NCBI GenBank assembly: GCA_946413525.1
Contig: CAMKKZ010000020.1
Coordinates: 1 to 64,000, forward strand
Length of the DNA: 64,000 nt
Source: an uncultured Oribacterium sp.
Lineage (GTDB): Bacteria; Bacillota; Clostridia; Lachnospirales; Lachnospiraceae
Reading direction: 5' to 3'
In this document: positions 1 to 7,623 of the stretch, piece by piece
How the letters are laid out: each line of letters opens with the position of its first letter
Numbering within the stretch: position 1 is the first letter of the stretch
Translations under genes and position numbers: made by a program
The notes under the pieces: generated by a model
Seen by the model: the letters and a program-made list of their open reading frames with translations, nothing else
Told to the model about the DNA's origin: nothing
Database searches by the model: none

Positions 1-210
1 AACGGGAATGGCGGCAATGGGAATGGCAACGGGAATGGCAACAATGGAAACGGCAACGGGAATGACGGCAATGGAAACGGCAACGGGAACGGCAACAATG
101 GAAACGGCAGCGGGAATGGCGGCAATGGGAATGGCAACGGGAATGGCAACAATGGAAACGGCAACGGGAACGACGGCAATGGGAATGGCAACAATGGAAA
201 CGGCGGTGAT
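1..210 (+). repeat. Asn-Gly-coding low-complexity minisatellite
   Basis: Short units of the type AAYGGN, alternating GGC, GGG and GGA glycine codons with AAT and AAC asparagine codons, run from the window edge to about base 210. In frame 1 they encode NG and NGN units. The repeat is part of the surface-protein CDS and probably a flexible linker. Its upstream limit lies outside the window. Confidence 0.9.
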
Positions 211-3048
211 AATGAGGGAGGCGCGGATGAAAACGAATATGTATTCAGTCCGGATATGATTCAGGGCAGCATCCGCTTTGAAAGCGGACAGAAGCAGCCT
301 GCCTCGGAGGCTGCCCAGATGAGCCTGCTCGAGAGGATGCCTTCCGCGACCAGGCTGGAGGGACACAGCGATGTGGAGATCGTTCCGGCCGATGAGGATA
401 ATCTCGCGCTCTCCGAAGACGGCAGTCCGGTCTACACGATCAAGTACCTTATCAACAGTGACAGCCTTATCTACGAGAAAGCCAGCATCCCCAATACCGA
501 GAATGCCAGGGGCGTGGCCATCTACGGCTACTTCCCGCAGCTTAGCGGCCTGAGGGTGCAGCCGGGCGTGCTTCAGGATGTGACGATGCGCATCGTGATG
601 AGTGCCGTGAGTACGGGAAATACTTTCCTTGAGGATACGGCAGAAGTCAAAATCAACAACAGGGCAGGCAGCAAGGTGCAGACCGGTGAGAACAAATATA
701 TCAATAATTTCATTTCCAGCCTGGGCGGCATAGATGACGAAGTGACCAATGTCCTCCCGTCCACCAATGTCACCGTGACGACGGTGGGAAGGACCATCAG
801 CGGTTATGTCTGGCTGGATAAGGATCACGATAATGTTTACGCTTCAAAGGAGTCCAGGGACTCCCTGATGAAGAATGTGAACGTGAATCTTTATAAGCTG
901 AACGAGGACGGGAAGACGTACAGCCTGGCAAAAGACATCCTTGGCAATGAGCTCAGTACCTTCCGAACCGGGGATGACGGAAAATATGCTTTTCAGAATC
1001 TGGCGCCCGGCTGGTACAAGGTACAGATTTCCAATCCTTCGAATGACTATGTCAGCATGAAGGACAATTCATTAAAAACGAAGCAGCCGCTGCCCTTTGA
1101 CCAGCTCGCGTTAACGGATATTTTTGACGAGGGCTACAGCGTAAAGAGCGGTGAGGACAAGTCGAAGAGCGATCAGGATTTCATCGAGAACCGGTACAGG
1201 GTTGAGCGGGATAATTCGAATTATGGCATCTATACCGCGAAAAGAGGCACGGAGGAAAGTCCGGAATACGAGTTTTCACCGGCAGACTGGGCCGTTCTCG
1301 CGGAGAAGCTGAGGAATGAGAAGCTTTACACTTATCCGGATAACGAGCTTCCCGACATGGGCAGTATGCTCTTCGCAAGGACCCGGCCGATCCGGATGCC
1401 GGAAAAGACGGACATAGGCGGAGGTGTATTTACCAGTAACAACTGGAATTTCGGTTTGTACTATATGTATCCTTCCCTGGAAAAGAAGTGGGAGAACATG
1501 GTCTTCGAACCTTCGGTCGGGACGGAGCTCGCGCTTACGCTGCGGGGCTATATTGACCTGTCGGAGCAGGGAGACATCGGCACGGACACGTATCCATATT
1601 ATAAAGAAGAAGTGTCGGCGGGGGCGGCAGAAGGCGCTTCAATGGACGAGACTTCGACAGATGGCACATCGGCGGAAGGGAAAAACCCGGACGGCAGCGA
1701 CAAATCCGATGGCGTGATCCGGGCGTTCAGCCCGCTTGAGAAGGCTTTTGCCAAGGCCAGGGAAGAAGACTATGAGAGTGTTTATGAAAACATTATCACC
1801 ATGAAGGCGGAGCTTAACAATAAGAATCAAAGGGTCTGCAATGTTACTGTTACGAAGAGCGGGATCAACCTTTGGAGTAGCGGCACATTTACGGAGACTC
1901 CGCATGAAAAGGAGGATAAATCCGCCCCGTATTACACATGGACGATGGAACCGGACTATGGGCAGTCCTATGCTGTTCTTCCCATTCCCGCGCTGGTCTA
2001 CCGGGATAACAGGGAATACGAGGTGAAGTACACATTGTCCGAGGCGATGCTTCGGGGAACCACGGACAAGGAATCTACTTATAGAGAGGAGGTTTTCGAT
2101 CCCCGATTTGATGTAACAGAGGACAGCGGGACGGGAGAAATTCATGTAAACCGTGAGATCCTTATCCTCGAGGCGGTGAATACCAGGCCTCTTTCGGGCT
2201 TTGATTTCGTGAAGGTCGATTCCGTGACAAAGAAGCCGATCATAGAGATCATCGAGAGAGATCCCGAAACGGGTAAGAGGACGAACAAGGATCTGCAGGA
2301 CGTGACCTTCAGGCTGTACCGGAGCAGGACGGATGCCGACGTGATCGACCCGACTTTCCCGGGCGCGGACTCCGATGACCCGGTGCTTTTGGACAAGCTC
2401 TCGGACAAGGATCTTGTCAGGATGGTGAAGCTTGAGGACGGCTCTTACCGGCCGAGGCGCTTCGGCGATCCCACGGCGACAACGGCAGATGTGGAGATTT
2501 CCGACGAGATGACCATCACGCAGGACACAGGAAAGCTCGCGGTTTCTGATCTCCCGGTCGGCGCGTACTGGCTGATGGAAAGCAAGGCGCAGGACGGCTA
2601 CGCCCTGCCCGGCGGTTACTGGAAGATCCTCATTTACGCGAGTCCGGATAAGGCGGATGGCAACGCGAATGCGGATGAAAACGCGGGAGACGAAGGCGGA
2701 GCATCCGGCGAAGCTGATCCTTCAGAGGGCAGCGAAGGCGGGAACGGGGACAAATTGGACACCCTGATCATAAGGGGTTCGGTGAAGTCCCAGACCGAGG
2801 CTCTGGAACTTGTTGAAGGCAGCCTCAGGGAAACCAAAGTCGTGGTGGAAGGCTCCGATGAGAAATCCAAAATCAATCAGATGACCTATGACGGCACCAG
2901 CTTCAAGCTACCGAACAAGCCCGGGCTCCTCATGGCGCGTACCGGCGGAAGCGGCACAAAGGCTTACTTATTCTTCGGACTTCTTGCGGTCATGGCCGGC
3001 GCGGCCGGCTGGTGGCTCGAGAGGAAGAAGAGGAGAGCCGCGGCCTGA
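1..3048 (+). CDS. C-terminal part of a large cell-surface protein with SdrD-B/Cna-B-like modules and MARTG anchor (5' end outside window)
   Basis: The frame is open at base 1, so the gene starts upstream. The first ~65 codons are an Asn-Gly linker (NG/NGN units with occasional D and S), and the ATG at 256 is internal. After the linker comes an extracellular domain (bases ~360-780), then an SdrD-B-like module with ISGYVWLDKDHDN (~795-1050), a segment with GGVFTSNNWNFGLYYM (~1420), and a Cna-B/SpaA-like module containing FDFVKVDS (~2200) and LPVGAYWLMESKAQDGY (~2550). The end reads MARTGGSGT, a hydrophobic segment and RKKRRAAA, a sortase-type layout with a non-standard motif. The same domain order and an almost identical anchor close the giant gene at 7624-23019. 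I infer a wall-anchored adhesin or stalk protein. No sortase gene is in the window. The true length is unknown. Confidence 0.85.
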   Translation, partial: NGNGGNGNGNGNGNNGNGNGNDGNGNGNGNGNNGNGSGNGGNGNGNGNGNNGNGNGNDGNGNGNNGNGGDNEGGADENEYVFSPDMIQGSIRFESGQKQPASEAAQMSLLERMPSATRLEGHSDVEIVPADEDNLALSEDGSPVYTIKYLINSDSLIYEKASIPNTENARGVAIYGYFPQLSGLRVQPGVLQDVTMRIVMSAVSTGNTFLEDTAEVKINNRAGSKVQTGENKYINNFISSLGGIDDEVTNVLPSTNVTVTTVGRTISGYVWLDKDHDNVYASKESRDSLMKNVNVNLYKLNEDGKTYSLAKDILGNELSTFRTGDDGKYAFQNLAPGWYKVQISNPSNDYVSMKDNSLKTKQPLPFDQLALTDIFDEGYSVKSGEDKSKSDQDFIENRYRVERDNSNYGIYTAKRGTEESPEYEFSPADWAVLAEKLRNEKLYTYPDNELPDMGSMLFARTRPIRMPEKTDIGGGVFTSNNWNFGLYYMYPSLEKKWENMVFEPSVGTELALTLRGYIDLSEQGDIGTDTYPYYKEEVSAGAAEGASMDETSTDGTSAEGKNPDGSDKSDGVIRAFSPLEKAFAKAREEDYESVYENIITMKAELNNKNQRVCNVTVTKSGINLWSSGTFTETPHEKEDKSAPYYTWTMEPDYGQSYAVLPIPALVYRDNREYEVKYTLSEAMLRGTTDKESTYREEVFDPRFDVTEDSGTGEIHVNREILILEAVNTRPLSGFDFVKVDSVTKKPIIEIIERDPETGKRTNKDLQDVTFRLYRSRTDADVIDPTFPGADSDDPVLLDKLSDKDLVRMVKLEDGSYRPRRFGDPTATTADVEISDEMTITQDTGKLAVSDLPVGAYWLMESKAQDGYALPGGYWKILIYASPDKADGNANADENAGDEGGASGEADPSEGSEGGNGDKLDTLIIRGSVKSQTEALELVEGSLRETKVVVEGSDEKSKINQMTYDGTSFKLPNKPGLLMARTGGSGTKAYLFFGLLAVMAGAAGWWLERKKRRAAA

Positions 3049-3235
3049 AAAGGGACGTGAGATTTTATGCCGCAGCCTGAAATGGGGTGCGTGATCTTAT
3101 TCCAGAGCCTGAAAAGGGCGGCAGGCAGACACGATGAGCAAATGAACAGGGGCGTCAGACACATGAACCGGGCGGGGGACGTGATGCCGCAGCCTGATCG
3201 GAATGGCAGATACGGTTAGAACCTGAACAGGGGGC
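3043..3235 (+). repeat. degenerate ~31-bp tandem repeats starting at the stop codon
   Basis: Units of the form GCCTGAAAAGGG-CGGCAG...ATGCCGCA recur several times with decay, beginning with the GCCTGA that contains the stop codon. The same repeat follows the giant surface gene (23014-23200) in better-preserved form. This supports a shared origin of the two loci. Confidence 0.75.
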
Positions 3236-3337
3236 GGCAGTTCCAGCGCCGCCTGCCTGCCGGTAATCTGTTATCGTTATTTCGATAATACTTTTTTAAA
3301 GATAATATCCTAACATAGAGTATAGGAGTTTTTGAAA

Positions 3338-3374
3338 AACCGTAGCATACTGTGAGGTATGCCGCGGTTTTTTT
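3338..3374 (+). terminator. intrinsic terminator of the first surface gene
   Basis: A 13-bp imperfect stem (3338-3350 with 3357-3369, one G-T pair and one mismatch) closes a 6-base loop and runs into seven T residues. A near-copy with compensating changes lies after the second surface gene (23352-23388). Confidence 0.85.
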
Positions 3375-3467
3375 ATCGCAGGGGCTGTGTAAGGAAATAT
3401 TCCGGCTTACGCCGGACGCAGCCTTGTGGGCGGGTAGGGCGTGATTTCATCTTTCCTGCTCGATTAT
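3373..3467 (+). repeat. dispersed repeat RepD, copy 1
   Basis: This ~95-bp block starts TTATCGCAGGGGCTG directly after the terminator T-run and ends near CTGCTCGATTAT. It matches 34998-35092 over its full length and a diverged copy at 49119-49198; its first ~25 bp also recur after the terminator at 23388. Two full copies and one fragment follow intrinsic terminators. No coding potential is evident. Confidence 0.75.
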
Positions 3468-3624
3468 AAAAAGACAGGATTATATGCTATCCAGGACGAC
3501 GATACAAATTGGGTTTCCGGATTTCAATCTTTTTCGGAAACTGCCCGAATTCTATGGCATTTATATGCTCAGAAACCTTTCGAATGGGAATCGAATGGGA
3601 TCGTTATCAGGGGGGATATCAACG

Positions 3625-3653
3625 TTGCATTCTTCCCCTCTGCGTGGTAGAAT
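3625..3653 (+). promoter_or_regulatory. sigma-A-type promoter of the Rpn-like gene
   Basis: TTGCAT (3625-3630) and TAGAAT (3648-3653) are separated by 17 bp. Transcription would start near 3660, just before the AGGGGGAA ribosome binding site (3665-3672) and the GTG start at 3678. Confidence 0.6.
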
Positions 3654-3677
3654 CACAAAATGATAGGGGGAACGTCA

Positions 3678-4604
3678 GTGACAGACGAGGAAAGAAAAAA
3701 ACGAATTACCGAATTACTCACTGAATTAAAAGATCTGACGGCTACGCCGCGCAGCGATTGGCACGCCGGCTTTGAAGCGCTTCTACGTATTGAAGCGCAC
3801 AAGTACGGGGGTCGCGTCCAAATCAAGACGGAGCATCTGCTTGGTGAGGAGCCACCAAGGGCCGACTTTGTTGTCTTAATCGATGAAAAAGGCCTGTTGT
3901 CTGACAAAGCAATTTTCAAAATTTTCCAGAAATACAACATCATAGAATATAAAAATCCTCACGATGCCCTGAATGAGCGTGTTATCCGCAAAGGATGTGG
4001 GTACGCCAACCTCTACATCGGTACGGCAGAGCACGAAGGGTATGTGCCGTCCGCCCAGGTGACGCTTTCCATCTTCCGGGCGACAAAGCCTGAAAAGCTA
4101 TTCCATGAGATGAGAAAAAAGGGCCAGATGAGGGAGGATGCCACGAAGGGTATCTACCGTATTGAAGGAATCATTGATCTCCCCTTTCAGATTGTGATTA
4201 CCAACGAACTGGAAGGTCCCGAATACGCAGCCTACCGCGCGCTGACGGATCATGCCAGTGTGGCGGACATTGAGCAGGTCATCAGGGATGGGAACCGGGA
4301 AACAGATTCTGCCATGCAGGATCATTACCGTATATTTCTTAATCTCGTGGCGCGGAAGAATCCGGACGTAGTCAAGGAAGTAGGGAGGGATAAAGCTATG
4401 GAAATGGATTGGATGGACATTTTCAAGGATGCAATTGACGAGCGTGTGAATAGTGGTAAACAGGCTCAGGAACAGGTCACAACTGTGGAACTCATTCGAA
4501 ACCTGATGAAGAACACACAGTGGTCCGCTGAAAGGGCTATGGACGCCCTGAATATCCCACAAAGCCAGAGGGCGACCTACGCTGGGCTGGTGGAGCAGGT
4601 TTGA
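3678..4604 (+). CDS. Rpn-family / PD-(D/E)XK nuclease-like protein
   Basis: The 308-residue protein has a core like the recombination-promoting nuclease (Rpn/PDDEXK) superfamily. An acidic strand, PPRADFVVLID (D63), is followed by NIIEYK (E90, K92), fitting the D...ExK active site. The C-terminal part (MEMDWMDIFKDAIDE...NLMKNTQWSAERAMDALNIP) is the helical tail common in this family. GTG at 3678 is preferred to ATG at 3660 because it has AGGGGGAA at proper spacing, while the ATG sits on the predicted transcription start. A relative with the same spacing of D and ExK lies at 23461, also downstream of a MARTG surface gene. Rpn proteins are linked to DNA cleavage and RecA-independent recombination. 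The activity here is inferred only. Confidence 0.75.
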   Translation: MTDEERKKRITELLTELKDLTATPRSDWHAGFEALLRIEAHKYGGRVQIKTEHLLGEEPPRADFVVLIDEKGLLSDKAIFKIFQKYNIIEYKNPHDALNERVIRKGCGYANLYIGTAEHEGYVPSAQVTLSIFRATKPEKLFHEMRKKGQMREDATKGIYRIEGIIDLPFQIVITNELEGPEYAAYRALTDHASVADIEQVIRDGNRETDSAMQDHYRIFLNLVARKNPDVVKEVGRDKAMEMDWMDIFKDAIDERVNSGKQAQEQVTTVELIRNLMKNTQWSAERAMDALNIPQSQRATYAGLVEQV

Positions 4605-4639
4605 TACTTTCAGGCCGTGGGATTTCGGTTTCCCGGTAG

Positions 4640-5068
4640 TCTGTTATCATCAATCTATGGGCAAGGATGTTTAAGGCGAGGACATGGGAAGAAATGAAAA
4701 TGCTTGCGCAGCAAAGACCTATTATTTAAGCAGCAGAGGAAATCTACAGGTTTTCGCAGGATCGACTCATCCGGGAACGCTGTGAGGACCGTCGCAGATA
4801 CCTGATGGATGAGCAGGTGCGCCAAAGAAACAGAAAAAAGATGGACGAAGAAATGGCGGAAAAGCAAAAAACCATCGAGAGGGTGAATGAAGAAGAGGCG
4901 GAATTGCAAACTTCCATTAAGAGGATGAATGAAGAAGAGGCGGAATTGCAAACTTCTATTAAGAGGTTGAATGAGGAGATGGCAGGCAGGATGAAGCAGA
5001 AAGCTGATATTGAAACGAGACTCAGGGAAATGACGGAAAAACTGAGGGAACTTGAGAAACTGATATGA
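4640..5068 (+). pseudogene. broken 3' remnant of another Rpn-family gene with coiled-coil tail
   Basis: One frame from 4640 reads as the typical C-terminal region of Rpn proteins (LWARMFKARTWEEMKMLAQQ ...) until an in-frame TAA at 4727-4729. It resumes in the same frame with AAEEIYRFSQDRLIRERC and runs to the TGA at 5068. The nuclease half is missing, and a TAG at 4637 closes the frame upstream. The last ~85 codons form a Glu/Lys coiled coil with a duplicated 14-residue unit (NEEEAELQTSIKRM). ATG at 4805 could still give an 87-residue peptide, but no good ribosome binding site is seen. I call it a decayed third Rpn copy. Confidence 0.75.
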
Positions 5069-5094
5069 TCCTGAAGCTTTATTCCCGCGGAAAA

Positions 5095-5260
5095 GGTATA
5101 GGATATGAAAAGCTATCAAGGCTTTTCGTGATCGTGCCTGGAGAATCCCGCAGGGGATATGCCTTGACCCGTTTGCGGGTCGAGGCTAGCCATCCGGCAA
5201 TGAAGATTTTGACGCGCAATTCCCTGGAGCGCGTCAAAACCTATACGTTTTTGGGAAGGA
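5095..5260 (+). repeat. multi-hairpin repeat RepE, copy 1
   Basis: Four hairpins stand in series: GAAAAGC/GCTTTTC (5107-5127), ATCCC/GGGAT (5145-5158), GACCCG/CGGGTC (5166-5181) and TTTTGACGCGC/GCGCGTCAAAA (5207-5239, 11 bp perfect). Three recur in the same order in the inverted copy at 43740-43975, where the first has different bases but is still paired. No protein is supported here. Confidence 0.7.
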
Positions 5261-5307
5261 ACTGTGAAAAAAGATTGAAAAGTCAAAAATCATATCAAAC
5301 ACAGAAG

Positions 5308-5344
5308 AACGTCTTCGGCTTTTTATGCCTGAAGGCGTTTTTTT
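5308..5344 (+). terminator. intrinsic terminator
   Basis: AACGTCTTCGG pairs with CCTGAAGGCGTT, using two G-T pairs, and is followed by seven T residues. It would end transcripts coming from the Rpn remnant and RepE copy 1. Confidence 0.7.
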
Positions 5345-5346
5345 AG

Positions 5347-5795
5347 GACTTTTTTCACAGCCCAAGTTGGATTGTCTGTAATTCGGAGGGCGGTCAAGGA
5401 GCAGAATAGCGTTGAACGCGTGTAGGAGCAGGCCTGAAGGTTCCCTGTTTGAACTTGACGCGGAGTGCCTTTGAACGCGCGCAGGGGCAGGGCTGCAGAT
5501 AAATATTGAATGACAGTTTATGTATATATGTGTATCATGTGTATCGGAAATACATTAGAGAAGTACCAACCACAGAGGCACAAAAATGAGGCAATCACCA
5601 TGAATCACATTGCCTCTATGGTTGGTACTTCTCGTTTGAACCAAGTCACGCCCCCGGACGGTTTATCCATATGTAGTTTTTACCGTTTCAAAATTCCAAT
5701 AACGGCGTGAGAGCATAATGGAGCATATGGAGCAAAAATAAAACCGTCCCACGACAATTAGGCCGTTCTGTCTCAGGCGGCTTTGCCGAAAGGTG
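5347..5795. other. non-coding stretch with decayed repeats
   Basis: No convincing gene is present. Two copies of TTGAACGCGYGYAGGRGCAGG start at 5412 and 5471. They resemble the internal TGAACGCGCGCATGAAG block of the MITE at 57885-58112. The 76-bp inverted repeat at 5558-5633 is listed separately. Confidence 0.6.
5558..5633. repeat. 76-bp palindrome with 23-bp arms
   Basis: The arm at 5558-5580 (GAGAAGTACCAACC...) is the reverse complement of 5611-5633 with one mismatch, around a ~30-base loop. There is no T-run, so it is not an ordinary terminator. It could be a small mobile repeat or the end of an element related to the adjacent IS91 remnant. Confidence 0.75.
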
Positions 5796-6299
5796 TCATT
5801 CAATTTGCGAAATACGAAAGTCTTTCAAAAAATGTTCCAACCCGGCTAACGGGATACCTCTGGGAAATGGAAGGAGCCTGCCGGAACATTTTGGGCAGGA
5901 ACAAATGTCTTTCCCATAAAATGAAAGGATGAGGTCCGCCATGCTCATTTTGCGGAAGGGGTTACCGTTGTAAACGGATCCCCTCAGTTTGTGGATGAGC
6001 CGTAGGTTCGCGGTCTTCCTGCTGTTTGAAAGGAATCCCGCGAAACGGATGCGGTGGAATCCCGCTGGGAGCACATGCCGGAGGAACCTGTCGATGAACT
6101 CCTCACCATCCAGAGTCATGACCTTTTCCTTGCCGCCGTCCGCATAATCCTTGTAGCGGAAAGAGACAGTGCTGTCACCGACAGAGACAATGCGGCTATT
6201 GGCAATTGCGGTACGGTAGGAATAGCGGGCAAGGTGGCGGAAGGCGTCGCGGATCTTGTATTCGGGAATGTCAACTGAGGTCATAGGGGCTATGCGCAC
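5796..6299 (-). pseudogene. IS91-family (Y2) transposase, C-terminal fragment
   Basis: The 167 residues match the end of IS91-like transposases: HLARYSYRTAIANSRI, a V-SFRYKDYADGG segment, a LDGEEFIDRFLRHVLPAGFHRIRF block, and a late CxxC (CSCPKC). The N-terminal zinc-binding and HUH region is absent, since full proteins are roughly twice as long. The YLxRY position, which in this family carries the catalytic tyrosines, reads HLARY, so the first Tyr appears lost. It overlaps the end of the integrase pseudogene on the same strand, an arrangement known for IS91 relatives that carry a tyrosine recombinase. Non-functional remnant. Confidence 0.75.
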
Positions 6300-7141
6300 T
6301 CCTTCCGCTGCCGATTCCGAGGGTGAGATAGACAGTGGTGGACGAAAGGGACTTATGCCCCAAGACCTCCTTTATGGACATGAGATCTGTGCCGGATTCA
6401 TACAGATGAAGCCCGAAAGAATGGCGTAGGCTGTGGGGGGTGAAGACCAGGCTGCCCATCCTCAGGAGCGGGAGGGCAGCCTGGAAGACCTTCCGCACAG
6501 ACTCTGTGCAGATATGCGAGTCCGCCTCGCACCCGGGGAACAGCCATCCCCCCTTTGTAGCGCTGCGGTAGGAGCGTCTGACATAAGATGCAAGGATGTC
6601 ATAGGCTTTTTCGGAAAGGACGGCATAGCGATCCGAGCGGTTCTTGCTGCGTGAGACGTAAATACACTTCTTCGAGTGGTAGATGTCGCCACAGCGAAGT
6701 CAGCAGAGCTCGCTGATCCGCATGCCCGAGGAGTACAGGAACGCGATTTCCTCCTTATGCTTTGGATTCGCAATGGAACTGATGATTGCATTGACCTGCT
6801 CCCTGGTCGGGACAATGGGGAGTTTCTCATCAATGAAGGAAGGGAATCTCCCTCTTATTCCAGTACTTGTGAAGGACATAATAGTAAAAGTCCCGGAGTT
6901 GGGTAATGTGGACGTTGACTGTGAGCGGATTGAGGCCTCTGACATCCTTGAGCCACCTGATGTAGGAACGCAGATCCTCCCAGGTGACCGCCTGTAGTTC
7001 CCGGTCAAGGAGATAGGCCTCTACCCATTGTATGTAAGATGACATATAGGAAGTATAGCTTGCAACGGTTGTGTCGGAAAGGTCCCGGAAAGAAAGGATA
7101 TCCCTGTGCCTGGCAAAAAGATTGGAATTGGTCTGATTCAT
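6271..7141 (-). pseudogene. tyrosine recombinase (integrase), frameshifted and nonsense-mutated
   Basis: Starting at ATG 7141 (AGAGGA upstream), the protein has a SAM-like N-terminal domain (DTTVASYTSYMSSYIQWVEAY). It then shifts frame near 6850 (KYWNKREIP continues as SFIDEKLP in the next frame). After GMRISELC a TGA at 6700-6702 interrupts it. The same frame then gives the catalytic C-terminus: HSLRHSFGLHLYESG, VLGHKSLSSTTVY, containing the R, HxxR, H and Tyr positions. The arrangement with the Y2 transposase fragment downstream fits an IS91-like element. Two independent lesions show it is dead. Confidence 0.8.
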
Positions 7142-7623
7142 GACATAAATCCTCTTGAAAAAGAAAACTGTCGATAGCTGCAGAATTCCTTCCCGGAGAA
7201 CTAAGCGGGGGCTTGATTTGATTTGGTTCAACAAATTATATTACTCATCATTTTATTTGTGTTAAATAAAGATGCGTATCGTATATTATTACACAACTAG
7301 TAAAATAGATTTAATTATTCAAATGAATAGCATGAATTTTGACACTACTCTGTGTTATCATTCGCTGAAAGTTATACTTTCAGGGTTTGTCGGCTATTGA
7401 ATGATAACATATTAACATAAACAATATTTATGTTTAATTTTTAGACCCAGTTATGTATAAGTGATATTTCGAGAATGATTTTAAATTGAGAAGAGAGGGG
7501 AGGAGGATAGATAAGGGTTCATCTTGGCATACGAAACAGTTGAAGAACATCTGGAGACGCAATAATCTGACTGGGTCATTTCAAGCATAAGGGGTTATGA
7601 TTCGGATCACAGAGGAGGTGGCT
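7142..7623 (+). promoter_or_regulatory. AT-rich upstream region of the giant surface gene
   Basis: This ~480-bp stretch is much richer in A and T than either neighbour and holds no gene. It contains a nested palindrome at 7354-7408 (GTTATCATTC/GAATGATAAC around CTGAAAG/CTTTCAG) and a distant pair, GACCCAGT (7444-7451) with ACTGGGTC (7570-7577). That pair could close a long leader structure ahead of the AGAGGAGGT ribosome binding site (7611-7619). I could not assign a -35/-10 pair with confidence. Confidence 0.55.

Noticed and set aside
8..259. Open frame with ATG at base 8 giving a Met/Ala/Gly/Thr repeat peptide
   Set aside because: It is the shifted reading of the Asn-Gly linker. Frame 1 is open from base 1 and continues into the surface protein.
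3441..3724. Two short plus-strand frames before the Rpn-like gene
   Set aside because: They start in RepD and cross the promoter at 3625-3653; no ribosome binding site.
5065..5346. 93-codon frame overlapping RepE copy 1
   Set aside because: It consists of hairpin repeats and runs into a terminator; no ribosome binding site or homology.
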